From positions 1 through 62,931 of the forward strand of contig JASJCY010000026.1 in the NCBI GenBank assembly GCA_030065825.1: a DNA stretch of 62,931 bases, written 5' to 3'. This document shows positions 1-8,168 of this stretch, in pieces. How positions within the stretch are numbered: the stretch's first letter is position 1; each line of letters begins with the position of its first letter. Source of the DNA: Nostocaceae cyanobacterium (GTDB lineage: Bacteria; Cyanobacteriota; Cyanobacteriia; Cyanobacteriales; Nostocaceae). The translations under genes and the position numbers were made by a program. The notes beneath the pieces were generated by a model. That model did not search any database, had not been told where the DNA came from, and worked only from the letters and a program-made list of their open reading frames with translations.

Positions 1-80
1 CTCTTCCCCCTCTTCCCCCTCTTCCCACTCTTCCCACTCTTCCCCCTCTTCCCCCTCTTCCCCCTCTTCCCCCTCTTCCC
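1..80. repeat. short tandem repeat (about 12 bp unit, CTCTTCCCCC type)
   Basis: Repeated CTCTTCCCCC/CTCTTCCCA units run from the window edge to about base 80. The same unit in the opposite orientation lies at 9353-9405, each time next to the same 34-bp sequence (see 87-120 and 9306-9339). It lies just past the 3' end of the M61 peptidase gene. Confidence 0.85.
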
Positions 81-86
81 CGTCTC

Positions 87-120
87 ACTCAATTCGGTAA
101 TCTTCTAGCGGGACAGGAGT
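87..120. repeat. 34-bp inverted repeat, left copy (partner 9306-9339)
   Basis: The reverse complement of these 34 bases is found without mismatch at 9306-9339. Both copies are bordered by the same purine/pyrimidine-rich 12-bp tandem repeat, so the full inverted unit is over 90 bp. It brackets a 9.2-kb block from the M61 peptidase to the broken antitoxin-like gene. Confidence 0.85.
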
Positions 121-128
121 AATCCCAT

Positions 129-1925
129 TTACTCAATTGTTGTCAGGGGTACACCAAGGAAGCCAGCAAAGTTCTTTTGCTGTAAAGGAGAAGGATTTTC
201 CACTGCTTTGAGGTCGTATTTGCTAGAACGGGGAGAATCCAAGGTAACAGCTAAGGTACGCAGTTCGTCCTGATGGAAAATACTGATATGGATGGTATCT
301 TGTGCTTGGTAATCTTTCAGACGTTCGCTTAATTGATTGCCAGTTACCCGAATCCCATCAATTGCCAGTAATTCATCACCAGCGTTGATTCCCCCTAACT
401 GTGCGGGTGAACCTGCTTCTACAAACTTAATTACCTCTTTGCCATTATTACCATTGCTATTTACCTTTATTCCCAAGAAGGGTTCTGCTTCTGCATCTGG
501 TACCAATTGCAAGCCAAAAGGTTCTAAATATTCGTTAAAGGGTAATTCCTGGGTACCGTAAATGTAACGTTGCCAGAAATCGGTTAAATCTACACCCGCT
601 ACAGATGTAATTACTTCCTGTAGCTGTCCAGAAGTATAACCAATCTCGTCTTTACCAAATTGTTGCCACATTTGCACCATGACATCGTCTAAGGAACGTT
701 GATTCCCATGCTGGACACGAATGAGCAAATCTAGCAGTAAAGATACCATTTCCCCTTTTAAATAGTAGGATATTTGGGAATTAGCACTATTGGCATCGGG
801 ACGATAAAGTTTAATCCAGGCATCAAAACTTGATTCTGCTAAGGGTTGTACCTTACGTCCTGGTGTCGTTAAGAACCTGGTAATTTCCTTGCCCCAATGA
901 TTCACAAATGATTTAGCATCGTAAATACCTGCCCGTAGGGGAATCAGCAAGTCATAGTAACTCGTCGTTCCCTCACAGAACCACAAACAAGGTGTATAAT
1001 TTTCACCGTCGTAGTCAAATACTTCTAGTTCCTGGGGACGAATGCGCTTCACATTCCACAGGTGGAAAAACTCATGTGCCACTAACTGCATAAACCGCTC
1101 ATATTTTTGGCGATCGCGGAATCCAAAACGTTGATAAATTAAGGAACAACTGTTTTTATGTTCCAAACCGCCATAAGCTTGGGCAAATAAATGCAGCAAA
1201 AATACATATCTAGAGTAGGGTAAACCACCAAACATCTGTGCTTCCACGGCGATGATTTTCTTGATATCCTCAATCATCGGTTGTACTTGGAAGTTACCCT
1301 TTCCCCAAATTGCTAGTTCGTGGGGTTTTCCTAAGACTTCAAAATGATGTAATTGATGAGTACCAATTTCAAAGGGACTATCTACAAGAGTGTCAAAATC
1401 TGCTGCGAGAAAAGTATTGTTTTTTCCCGCAACTGGTGGTAATCCTGTAGTCACCTGCCATTCTGGATGTGGGGGAATGATGGTAACCTGAATTGGTTGT
1501 TTTTCCCTGCCTGGTAACCGCAAAAACAGGGCTGCACCGTTAAAATAGCCATGGGTAGCATCTAAATGGTTTGTGCGTACCGTTAACTCATCAGCAAAAA
1601 TGCGGTAACGTACAGTTACTTCGGAAACATCATCTTTTTCTACCTGCCAATGATTTTTACCAATTTTCCGCCAAGGTAAGGGTTGCTCACCAGCAAAAGC
1701 AGTAAAATCTTGTAAATGTCGAGCATATTCCCGCACTAAGTAAGAACCAGGAGTCCACACGGGCATTTTTAAATCGAGAATTGGTGATGAGTAATCTACA
1801 AGGTGCAAAGTTAGCTCAAACAGGTGGTTTGCGGGTTGAGGCATTGCTACTTGATAATTAATTATCGCTGCTGCTTCTCCAATGGGGGTTTCAAACTCAG
1901 GTGCTTTTACTTCTGTCATTTGCAA
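129..1925 (-). CDS. M61 family metallopeptidase with C-terminal PDZ domain
   Basis: This 598-aa protein is a zinc aminopeptidase-like enzyme of family M61 (glycyl aminopeptidase group). The zinc site HEFFH lies at residues 284-288, followed by the typical LWNVKRIRP stretch; the glutamate of CEGTTSYYD further on fits the third zinc ligand. An N-terminal beta-rich domain (about 1-180) precedes the thermolysin-like domain, and residues about 485-570 form a PDZ domain (FLGIKV...GSPAQLGGINAGDELLAIDG). No signal peptide is visible, so a cytoplasmic role in peptide turnover is likely. The length is normal for cyanobacterial members. It stands alone, transcribed toward the window edge. The true substrate is unknown. 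Confidence 0.9.
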   Translation of the reverse strand: MQMTEVKAPEFETPIGEAAAIINYQVAMPQPANHLFELTLHLVDYSSPILDLKMPVWTPGSYLVREYARHLQDFTAFAGEQPLPWRKIGKNHWQVEKDDVSEVTVRYRIFADELTVRTNHLDATHGYFNGAALFLRLPGREKQPIQVTIIPPHPEWQVTTGLPPVAGKNNTFLAADFDTLVDSPFEIGTHQLHHFEVLGKPHELAIWGKGNFQVQPMIEDIKKIIAVEAQMFGGLPYSRYVFLLHLFAQAYGGLEHKNSCSLIYQRFGFRDRQKYERFMQLVAHEFFHLWNVKRIRPQELEVFDYDGENYTPCLWFCEGTTSYYDLLIPLRAGIYDAKSFVNHWGKEITRFLTTPGRKVQPLAESSFDAWIKLYRPDANSANSQISYYLKGEMVSLLLDLLIRVQHGNQRSLDDVMVQMWQQFGKDEIGYTSGQLQEVITSVAGVDLTDFWQRYIYGTQELPFNEYLEPFGLQLVPDAEAEPFLGIKVNSNGNNGKEVIKFVEAGSPAQLGGINAGDELLAIDGIRVTGNQLSERLKDYQAQDTIHISIFHQDELRTLAVTLDSPRSSKYDLKAVENPSPLQQKNFAGFLGVPLTTIE

Positions 1926-2077
1926 GATTTAGGAACTAATTTGGATTTTGGATTTGTAATTTTAGGTTGACATACTCAATCCATAGACCCCAAAGGGGAC
2001 TTTCTGCAAGGTAATCCAAAATCTAAAATTCGGTTAGGGGTTAATTGGTAAGTTCAGTACGATTACCATATTAACCG

Positions 2078-2300
2078 TATTTTGTCAAATCTGTTTATTT
2101 ATGAAGTGAGTGGGGGAAATGAAAATTGGTCTTTTGCGATGTTATGAAAATTTGACTTTTAGCTTAGTTGCTACGACAAGATAAGGCTTTTAGCTGTTTT
2201 GGGGAAATAATGGTCACACGAACCCCAAATTCACTTTTTTCTACTATAGCATCAAACACCGGAATTACGTGAATAATTTTTCGAGAAAAAATCGACAAAA
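2078..2300. repeat. about 220-bp dispersed repeat, copy 1 (inverted copy at 33143-33369)
   Basis: The stretch aligns along its whole length, with substitutions and small gaps, to the reverse complement of 33143-33369. Shared blocks include GTATTTTGTCAAAT, GAAAATTGGTCTTT, GAAAATTTGACTTTT, TTCTACTATAGCATCAAACA and AATTACGTGAATAATTTTTC. No reading frame is conserved. It fills most of the 512-bp gap between the M61 and DCC genes. It could be a non-autonomous mobile element or a duplicated RNA gene. Confidence 0.75.
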
Positions 2301-2437
2301 AAGGAGTTAGCATTTAAATTACAAAACTATTTTTATAAAAAAATAATTTTTGTTTATAGGTAAGTAGCGTCAGTTCAGGATAGCAACGACAATAGAAAAA
2401 ACAAATAATTATCCTTAGATCCAAAATAAAAATTGTT

Positions 2438-2842
2438 ATGAACTACAACGTGATCTATGACGGCAACTGCAATCTCTGCGTTACCCTCGTGAAATTACTG
2501 GAAAAACTAGACCAGGGAAAGCTTTTTAGCTACACTCCTATGCAAGATCAGCAAACACTCCAAGGGTGGGGAATTACACCCCAAGATTGCGAACAGGGGA
2601 TGATTTTAATTGATTCTCAAACACCAGAAAAGCGCTGGCAAGGTAGTGATGCAGCAGAAGAAATCGGCAGGTTATTACCCCTAGGAAGTGTATTTGTTGA
2701 TGCTTATCGTGCCTTACCGGGAATGAAGAAAGTAGGTGATAAACTATATGAACAAATCCGCGATAATCGTTACAGCCTCTTTGGGAAGCGCGATCGCACT
2801 TATGAATCAGTTTATTGTGCGGACGATAACTGCAAAATTTGA
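2438..2842 (+). CDS. DCC family thiol-disulfide oxidoreductase-like protein (DUF393)
   Basis: This 134-aa protein belongs to the DCC/DUF393 family, named for the N-terminal DxxCxxC motif; here YDGNCNLC starts at residue 7, and the two cysteines form a CxxC redox pair. The fold is predicted to be thioredoxin-like with a helical C-terminus (GKRDRTYESVYCADDNCKI), which adds two more cysteines. No signal peptide or membrane segment is seen, so it should be cytosolic. Its partner protein is not known. The length is typical of the family. The gene has its own upstream region and no obvious operon partner. Confidence 0.85.
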   Translation: MNYNVIYDGNCNLCVTLVKLLEKLDQGKLFSYTPMQDQQTLQGWGITPQDCEQGMILIDSQTPEKRWQGSDAAEEIGRLLPLGSVFVDAYRALPGMKKVGDKLYEQIRDNRYSLFGKRDRTYESVYCADDNCKI

Positions 2843-3029
2843 GACGTGTTACTAGACTCTCACCACTAAGTTTATGGGTGTAAAATACAAAGGGAATCGA
2901 AGTTAGGACGGGCAGGGATGCCCATCCCACTCATATTGTATAAGAATGTATTTGATAAAGAGTGAAAACCACTCCTAACTCTAGCCCCGTTAAGGTGCTA
3001 ATTAAAAAACATTACTTATATTTAGGACT

Positions 3030-3206
3030 TACGCAAAGAAACCCGGTTTCTACGAGAAATCGTTAGTTTTAACAATAGACCTCTCCGAAAAAGAATGTTC
3101 GGTGACGTTGCAATGCAACGTCACCGAACAAGGGTTCCGGGTAACGCATAATTAATTTTCCAACAGATGTCTAATAGATATCTACCAAGAAACCGGGTTT
3201 CTGGTT
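3030..3206. repeat. palindromic intergenic element with AAACCGGGTTT ends
   Basis: It is bounded by GAAACCCGGTTTCT (about 3040) and GAAACCGGGTTTCT (about 3190). Inside is a perfect 16-bp-arm palindrome at 3097-3129 (GTTCGGTGACGTTGCA plus its complement), followed by GGGTTCCGGGTAACGCATAA. The GTAACGCATAATTAATT block recurs at about 17045 and 62540, so this is one member of a repeat family. The 2843-3400 gap holds no gene. Confidence 0.75.
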
Positions 3207-3402
3207 TCCCGTGGGTAAGTCATGATATTTTTGGACAAAAATTCTCGTAAAGTCCGAGAAACCAGTTTTATTTGGGCAAAACATCCAAAATTTTTGTATT
3301 TACTCGAAAATCAACCCGGTTTCTCACATCACCTTCACAGTTATACTCCAAACTCCTGTATAGACGCGACATGTCCCGTCTCTACAACTTTTAACTCCTA
3401 TT

Positions 3403-3512
3403 CTCTATTCCCTATTCCCTATTCCCTATTTCCTATTTCCTATTCCCTATTCCCTATTCCCTATTCCCTATTTCCTATTTCCTATTTCCTATTTCCTATT
3501 TCCTATTTCCTA
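3403..3512. repeat. heptamer tandem repeat (TTCCCTA/TTTCCTA)
   Basis: About 15 units of a 7-bp repeat, TATTCCC or TATTTCC, run up to the 3' end of the next gene (minus strand). Short tandem heptamers of this kind are common in heterocystous cyanobacteria. The two unit variants are grouped in blocks, which suggests slippage. Confidence 0.9.
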
Positions 3513-3519
3513 TTCCCTC

Positions 3520-3924
3520 TTAATTATTAAATATCTCCAAAATCTGGCGACAAAAGTTTTTTAGTTTTTCTTCTACTTGTTGTGAAGGCAAAGTTGTACC
3601 CACAAAATTCCAATTTTCCACCGTCGAGAGTCGCCATTGTTCTCCAAGATGGTTAAAGCCTGCTATTTCCACCCCAATTGCACGACGGGAACCATTGATG
3701 GGGTCTTCAAACAAACGGATTTGAATCAAAACACTACGACAACGCCAAGATATGCTGACACCGGGGAAATGAAAGCCGATGTCTATCGAATCTGGATCGA
3801 CTAATTCCCTAGTTTCTTGGTCATTGCACCAAGGTTTGAGGTCTGATTTCGCATCAGGGAACTCAAACTTGAACAAATTAACCACTGTCGCTATTTTACT
3901 AGCGAATTCTAGGTTGGTTGCCAT
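3520..3924 (-). CDS. conserved hypothetical protein
   Basis: I do not recognise the family. The ATG at 3924 gives 134 aa (MATNLEFASKIATVVNLFKF...); the frame stays open upstream to a TTG at 3984, but that extension is basic and low in complexity, so the ATG is preferred. The protein is soluble, with alternating beta strands (SIDIGFHFPGVSISWRCRSVLIQIRLF) and a C-terminal helix. No catalytic motif or signal peptide is seen. It is a single gene whose stop abuts a heptamer repeat. Confidence 0.6.
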   Translation of the reverse strand: MATNLEFASKIATVVNLFKFEFPDAKSDLKPWCNDQETRELVDPDSIDIGFHFPGVSISWRCRSVLIQIRLFEDPINGSRRAIGVEIAGFNHLGEQWRLSTVENWNFVGTTLPSQQVEEKLKNFCRQILEIFNN

Positions 3925-4288
3925 CTCAGATGCGTTCACTAAAGCACTCCCCCTGTGTTTGCGTTTTTCTTGGTGTGACGACAAAAAGCACCAGAAGTCC
4001 GATTATATTAATGTTTTAGCTTATCAAGACCTTTTTGATTTCGCAACTGTCAATCAAATTTTCCTCACAATGATTGTACTGCAACAGTTACAGGAACTAA
4101 GCTAAATATTTTTCCGTGTATTTAACGATGTTTTGCAGCTAATTACACAATAAAATTACGGTTAAAAGACTGTAATTTGTGTGGACTCAAGTAACACCTT
4201 AAGTTTAGAAAATTTGTATTGTCTGAATTTTAATTGAATCATTTTTTTGATTTTGTCCTATGAACAGATAATTTACTTCAACAGTTAA

Positions 4289-4474
4289 ATGCCAAGGGTA
4301 AAATCCAACTGGTTGCGTATTCTGCCATTGTTAGTAATTGGTGGCTTACTGTTTTATTTCAATTCAGCCATAGATTTAAACTACATGGTTAGAGGCTATT
4401 TTGTTTTACTGGAAGCTCAAGCAACTATATTATTATTGTTGTTGTTGACAGGTAAACTTAGTAGCAAGGAATAA
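4289..4474 (+). CDS. small membrane protein (61 aa)
   Basis: This 61-aa protein has two likely membrane segments (about residues 9-25 and 41-55) with a short loop and a basic N-terminus (MPRVKSNW), fitting an inner-membrane hairpin. No known family is recognised. It is followed after 79 bp by the TM2-SHOCT gene and then by a helix-hairpin-helix gene, all in the same direction, so the three may be co-expressed. The coding call rests on size, hydrophobic pattern and position. Confidence 0.5.
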   Translation: MPRVKSNWLRILPLLVIGGLLFYFNSAIDLNYMVRGYFVLLEAQATILLLLLLTGKLSSKE

Positions 4475-4553
4475 TATTATCTTTATGGTTGATAGTAGAT
4501 ATTTATTCTAAATTTGCTATCAATCAAGAATCTTTAAATACGAAATAAAAACC

Positions 4554-4895
4554 ATGAAAAATAAAATCACAGCAGCTCTTCTTTGTTTCTTTCTAGGAGC
4601 ATTAGGAGTTCACAAATTTTATCTTGGTCAAAATTTAGCAGGAATATTATATCTATTGTTTTTCTGGACTTTTATTCCATCAATAATAGCATTTGTTGAG
4701 TTTTTTCTTTTAATTTTGATGTCAGACGACGATTTTAACAGGAAATTCAACAATATGGTCACAAAATCGGGAGGAGCTATATCTGCAAAAGATGCAACCA
4801 GTGCATTAGCTGATTTAAAAAAATTGTATGATTCTGGTGTAATTACAGCAGAAGAATACGAAGATAAACGGCAAAAACTTTTGAAATATTTTTAA
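4554..4895 (+). CDS. TM2 domain protein with C-terminal SHOCT domain
   Basis: This 113-aa protein begins with a TM2 domain (residues about 1-60): two membrane helices with the family signature LGALGVHKFYLGQNLAGILYL. It ends in a short SHOCT helix pair (about 80-113: LADLKKLYDSGVITAEEYEDKRQKLL). SHOCT modules are thought to mediate oligomer contacts; TM2 proteins have no defined enzymatic role in bacteria. The protein should sit in the inner membrane with the SHOCT tail in the cytosol. The next gene starts 24 bp after the stop, suggesting co-transcription. Confidence 0.85.
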   Translation: MKNKITAALLCFFLGALGVHKFYLGQNLAGILYLLFFWTFIPSIIAFVEFFLLILMSDDDFNRKFNNMVTKSGGAISAKDATSALADLKKLYDSGVITAEEYEDKRQKLLKYF

Positions 4896-4919
4896 GTAAA
4901 AACTATCAGTTGACTCACT

Positions 4920-5621
4920 GTGTCACAATCTAATTCTTGGTTCCAACAAACCCCTCCTTGGGTATGGCTATCATTTATTCCTGGATTTGGTGGATTAAGT
5001 ATTGCCTATGCTGGTCATAAATCCAATACTAACTCCTGGGTTGGACTAGGCATAGGAATTACTGGACTTTCTTTTCTTTTGTCTTCTACTGATTTATCAG
5101 TAATAATATGGTTATCTCAAATTGGTATTTCTTTTTATCTAAAAAAATTTTTTCTAGTCAAGACTTATCCAAAAAATTTACCAATACCTCAAGATGATAA
5201 ATTAGCAAAAATGATTGCGATTCAACGCCCAAAACTAGACATTAATGAATGTTCAAAAAATGATTTAGTAAATGTTTTAGGATTACCTATAGCTTATGCA
5301 AGTAATATAGAATCACTACAAAATGAAGGATATATTTTTACTCATTTAGAAGAATTAACAGAAATTGCCGCTATCCCAGAACATCAGATAGCTCGTATTG
5401 CACCACTAATTACCTTTAGCTATAACTACAAAAAAGAAGCTGATGCTTCTTGGAAGCGCTTAAACATTTATTCCACTCAAGATTTAATCACTTGTGGACT
5501 AGATGAAATTGTAGCTGAAAAAATTGTTGTAGAAAGAGAAAGAAACGGTGAGTATAAGTCGTTAATTGATGTCAAGCAGCGAACAGGTTTACCATTCACT
5601 AGTTATCGTCAAATTATTTAA
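4920..5621 (+). CDS. membrane protein with helix-hairpin-helix (ComEA-like) repeats
   Basis: The gene starts with GTG at 4920, 24 bp after the TM2-SHOCT gene, and encodes 233 aa. Residues about 14-80 are hydrophobic and hold two or three membrane segments (VWLSFIPGFGGLSIAYAGH...GIGITGLSFLLSS). The rest carries tandem helix-hairpin-helix-like units: LDINECSKNDLVNVLGLPIAYASNI, then a middle unit, then a last one ending DVKQRTGLPFTSYRQI. Such units bind DNA in ComEA, but many cyanobacterial proteins use them as protein-binding modules. A role in DNA handling at the membrane is possible but unproven. Confidence 0.7.
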   Translation: MSQSNSWFQQTPPWVWLSFIPGFGGLSIAYAGHKSNTNSWVGLGIGITGLSFLLSSTDLSVIIWLSQIGISFYLKKFFLVKTYPKNLPIPQDDKLAKMIAIQRPKLDINECSKNDLVNVLGLPIAYASNIESLQNEGYIFTHLEELTEIAAIPEHQIARIAPLITFSYNYKKEADASWKRLNIYSTQDLITCGLDEIVAEKIVVERERNGEYKSLIDVKQRTGLPFTSYRQII

Positions 5622-5741
5622 AAATTACAATTATTGATAATCTGTATATTTTAAAACACGTTTAATGAATCAAGTAATTATACTCAATCAATTTCGATAA
5701 CATCATAAATAGGGTCTTAATTGGAAAATCACAACGTCAAA

Positions 5742-5879
5742 CCGGCGTTGCTCAATTGAAGGGCAGAATTTACAGAATACACCTCACCCCCTTCCCCTCT
5801 CCTTGGTAAGGAGAGGGGTGTCCGCAGAACGGGGTGAGGTTTTTATTCAAGATTCATAGCTGGATTCAGCAACGCCGTC
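5742..5879. repeat. nested palindromic element (GGCGTTGCT frame, CCTCACCCCC core)
   Basis: The outer arms CGGCGTTGCT (5743) and CAGCAACGCCG (5867) are inverted. The core at 5781-5840 is a second palindrome: ACCTCACCCCCTTCCCCTCT, TAAGGAGAGGGG, GGGGTGAGGT. The same outer frame with other cores occurs at 13682-13797 and 57082-57272, and the same core without the frame at 49368-49456. It lies in the gap before psbQ. Confidence 0.8.
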
Positions 5880-5979
5880 AGACCAGTAATTTATGCAAAA
5901 TATTTTGCCGAATTCCACAATAAGTTACACGCTGCGATCTAAAATGACCTGTATCATCGGCAAAAAATAATATCAGTCT

Positions 5980-6447
5980 ATGGCGCGTCAACGCTCAATA
6001 TTGTCATTAATCCTTGTCTTGTTAGCAACTTTCCTGATTAGTTGCGGTGGTCCAAAAGTAGCTGCACCACCTCCTACTTATACAACAGCTCAATTAGAGC
6101 AAATTCAGGAATATTTACCGGAACTGCTGGCTGTACGCGATCGCTCCCAAGAACTAGAAAAGTTGATCCAAAAGAATGAATGGGTAAACGTGGGTAATTT
6201 CATACACGGACCCATGGCAGAAGCAAAGTTGAATATGAACTATATCACTGCTAGACTGCTACCCCAAGACCAGCCACAAGCACGTCAAATAACGCGGGAT
6301 TTATTTAACCACCTGGTTAAAATCGATCAAGCCGCTAAAGACCGCAACTCTTTTTCAGCTGCGAATTATTACAAAGCTGCTTACTCTGACATTCAAAAAT
6401 TCATAGACCTGCTTCCAGAAAAAAACAGTGAGTCGAAGTCGGCTTAG
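5980..6447 (+). CDS. psbQ: photosystem II protein PsbQ (CyanoQ), lipoprotein
   Basis: This 155-aa precursor has a lipoprotein signal peptide (basic MARQR, hydrophobic core, lipobox LISC with the cysteine near residue 22). The mature part is the PsbQ four-helix bundle (YTTAQLEQIQEYLPELLAVRDRSQELEKLI..., NEWVNVGNFIHGP, ARLLPQDQ, FNHLVKIDQAAKDRN). CyanoQ is attached to the lumenal face of photosystem II and stabilises the oxygen-evolving complex. The length is normal. The gene stands alone behind a repeat-rich gap. Identification is strong because of the conserved WxxVxxFIHGPM motif. Confidence 0.92.
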   Translation: MARQRSILSLILVLLATFLISCGGPKVAAPPPTYTTAQLEQIQEYLPELLAVRDRSQELEKLIQKNEWVNVGNFIHGPMAEAKLNMNYITARLLPQDQPQARQITRDLFNHLVKIDQAAKDRNSFSAANYYKAAYSDIQKFIDLLPEKNSESKSA

Positions 6448-6474
6448 TGCTTAAAATAGAGATTAGGAATTAAA

Positions 6475-6640
6475 AGTGAGGAGTTAGGAGTTAGGAGTTA
6501 GGAGTTAACTGTTAACTGTTAAAAGTTAGGAGTTAAAAGTTAGGAGTTAAAAGTTAGGAATTAGGAGTTGTAGAGATGCCAGATGTCGGGTCTATACGGA
6601 GTTAGGAGTTAAAAGTTAGGAGTTAAAAGTTAGAAGTTAC
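6475..6640. repeat. heptamer tandem repeats (AGTTAGG/AGTTAAA)
   Basis: Units of AGTTAGG, AGTTAAA and AGTTAAC recur irregularly after psbQ, interrupted at about 6570-6600 by a short insert (TAGAGATGCCAGATGTCGGG). No gene is seen in the 6448-6901 gap. Confidence 0.85.
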
Positions 6641-6649
6641 CACACCGCA

Positions 6650-6745
6650 ATGCACCTGGGTTAAAAAGCAGGTTTCTTGAGAATGACTCATGCTAAAAGC
6701 CTAAATTTTGCATTTAGAAACCCGGTTTTTCTAGTCTTACCCGAC
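6650..6745. repeat. AAACCGGGTTT/TTGCACC palindromic element (degenerate copy)
   Basis: This inverted, decayed copy shares CTTGAGAATGACTCATGCTAAAAGCCTAAATTTTG-type sequence (in pieces) with 26940-27060, 36465-36575, 48683-49090 and 49130-49220. It ends in AAACCCGGTTTTTCTAG. It lies between psbQ and the flavoenzyme gene. Confidence 0.6.
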
Positions 6746-6901
6746 CAATGGTGAAAAATATGACTTACCAATTTTTAATTTTTAATTTTTAACTGTTTTG
6801 GGAAGTTATCAATCCCTCTTATCTTCCCCTACTTCCCCTACTTCCCCTACTTCCCCATCTCCCAATCCCCCAATCTTCCTACTCATTTCTTAGGAAAAGC
6901 G

Positions 6902-8029
6902 ATGAATGTAGTAATTATCGGTTGTGGTATAGTAGGAGCGGTGATCGCCTACGAACTCAGTCTAGTTCCAGGTTTAAATATTACTGTTTTGGACAAACAA
7001 TCCCCCGCACAAGCTTCTTCTGGTGCAGCTTTGGGAGTCTTAATGGGGATTATTAGCCATAAAATCAAGGGTAAGGCTTGGCGACTACGACAGACTAGTA
7101 TCGAACGTTACGAAACCCTAATTCCTGAACTGGAAGCCATTACAGGTGACAAAATTCCCTACAATCGCCAAGGAATCCTCAGTTTGTGCCTGGAAGATGA
7201 AAATATGGCAGGATGGGAAAAACTGCAACAAGTTCGCCATTCTCAAGACTTTGCTTTAGAAATTTGGGACAGAGTTCAACTTCAACAAATCTGTCCCCAG
7301 ATAGATGTAAAAACTACAAAAATCATTAACGCAATCTATTCGCCACAAGATCGCCAACTTGACCCCACAGCATTGACATTAGCTTTGGTAACAGCAGCCA
7401 AACATAACGGCGTTACCTGTAAATTTGGCGTTCAAGCCTTGGGAATGACTCCAAATAAGGAAAGAGAAGTTTGTCAACAAATAGAGACCACAGAGGGCAA
7501 AATAGCTGGGGATTGGTTTATCATTGCTGCGGGATTAGGTTCTTCTCCCCTAACTGCACAACTCAACCAAAAAGTTGATATTCGTCCCGTACTCGGACAA
7601 GCCTTACACCTGCGTCTGGGACACAAATTAGGAAATCCTCAGTTTCAACCAGTAATTACAGGTAATGACGTGCATATCGTCCCCGTAGGAGAGGGAGATT
7701 ACTGGGTAGGTGCAACAGTGGAATTTCCCCCAGATCAACTTGATGACATCCCAGCAGACAAAGAACTTCTAGAAGCAGTTTTACAACAAGCGATCGCCTT
7801 TTGTCCAGAATTAGCCACAGCCAAAGTCATCCGTACTTGGTCAGGTTTACGTCCCCGTCCCGAAGGTCGTCCCGCACCAATTATCGAAAAACTACCAGGA
7901 TATAGCAATATTCTCCTCGCCACCGGACACTATCGCAACGGTGTCTTACTCGCACCTGCCACAGCGTACACAATTCGTGAGATGATTATCTCTAAGAGGG
8001 TATTTATCAAAGAAACCGGGTTTGTATAG
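6902..8029 (+). CDS. thiO: FAD-dependent glycine oxidase-like (ThiO/DAO family) oxidoreductase
   Basis: This 375-aa flavoprotein of the D-amino-acid oxidase/glycine oxidase family would oxidise glycine or another amine, giving an imine for thiazole (thiamine) synthesis if it is ThiO. The N-terminal dinucleotide fold VVIIGCGIVGAVIAYEL binds FAD, the middle part (GRQLDPTALTLALVTAA) is typical, and the C-terminal segment RTWSGLRPRPEGRPAPII plus LLATGHYRNGVLLAPATA closes the FAD site. In many cyanobacteria ThiO is fused to ThiG; here it is free-standing. The last residues (KETGFV and the stop) are encoded by an inserted palindromic repeat at 7991-8118. Family certain, substrate inferred. Confidence 0.8.
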   Translation: MNVVIIGCGIVGAVIAYELSLVPGLNITVLDKQSPAQASSGAALGVLMGIISHKIKGKAWRLRQTSIERYETLIPELEAITGDKIPYNRQGILSLCLEDENMAGWEKLQQVRHSQDFALEIWDRVQLQQICPQIDVKTTKIINAIYSPQDRQLDPTALTLALVTAAKHNGVTCKFGVQALGMTPNKEREVCQQIETTEGKIAGDWFIIAAGLGSSPLTAQLNQKVDIRPVLGQALHLRLGHKLGNPQFQPVITGNDVHIVPVGEGDYWVGATVEFPPDQLDDIPADKELLEAVLQQAIAFCPELATAKVIRTWSGLRPRPEGRPAPIIEKLPGYSNILLATGHYRNGVLLAPATAYTIREMIISKRVFIKETGFV

Positions 8030-8118
8030 GTGGAGAACCGAGAATTTGAGTATGTATGCCAAAAGAAACCCGGTTTCTGGACTCGAGTTTTATATTTATT
8101 TTATAAACATCCTCTAAG
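7991..8118. repeat. long AAACCGGGTTT palindromic element, copy 1 of 3
   Basis: It begins AGAGGGTATTTATCAAAGAA and ends TTTATAAACATCCTCT, so the two ends are inverted copies. It contains GGTGGAGAACCGAGAATTTG and AGTATGTATGCCAAAAGAAA. Other copies are 13908-14038 and, inverted, 48546-48665. It supplies the last codons and stop of the preceding flavoenzyme gene. Confidence 0.85.
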
Positions 8119-8168
8119 CAATAAAAACCCATTTCTAATTTCTTTGCGCCTTTGCGTTAGCTGATTAA

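Noticed and set aside
2574-2930. 118-aa minus-strand frame
   Set aside because: Shadow of the DCC gene on the opposite strand.
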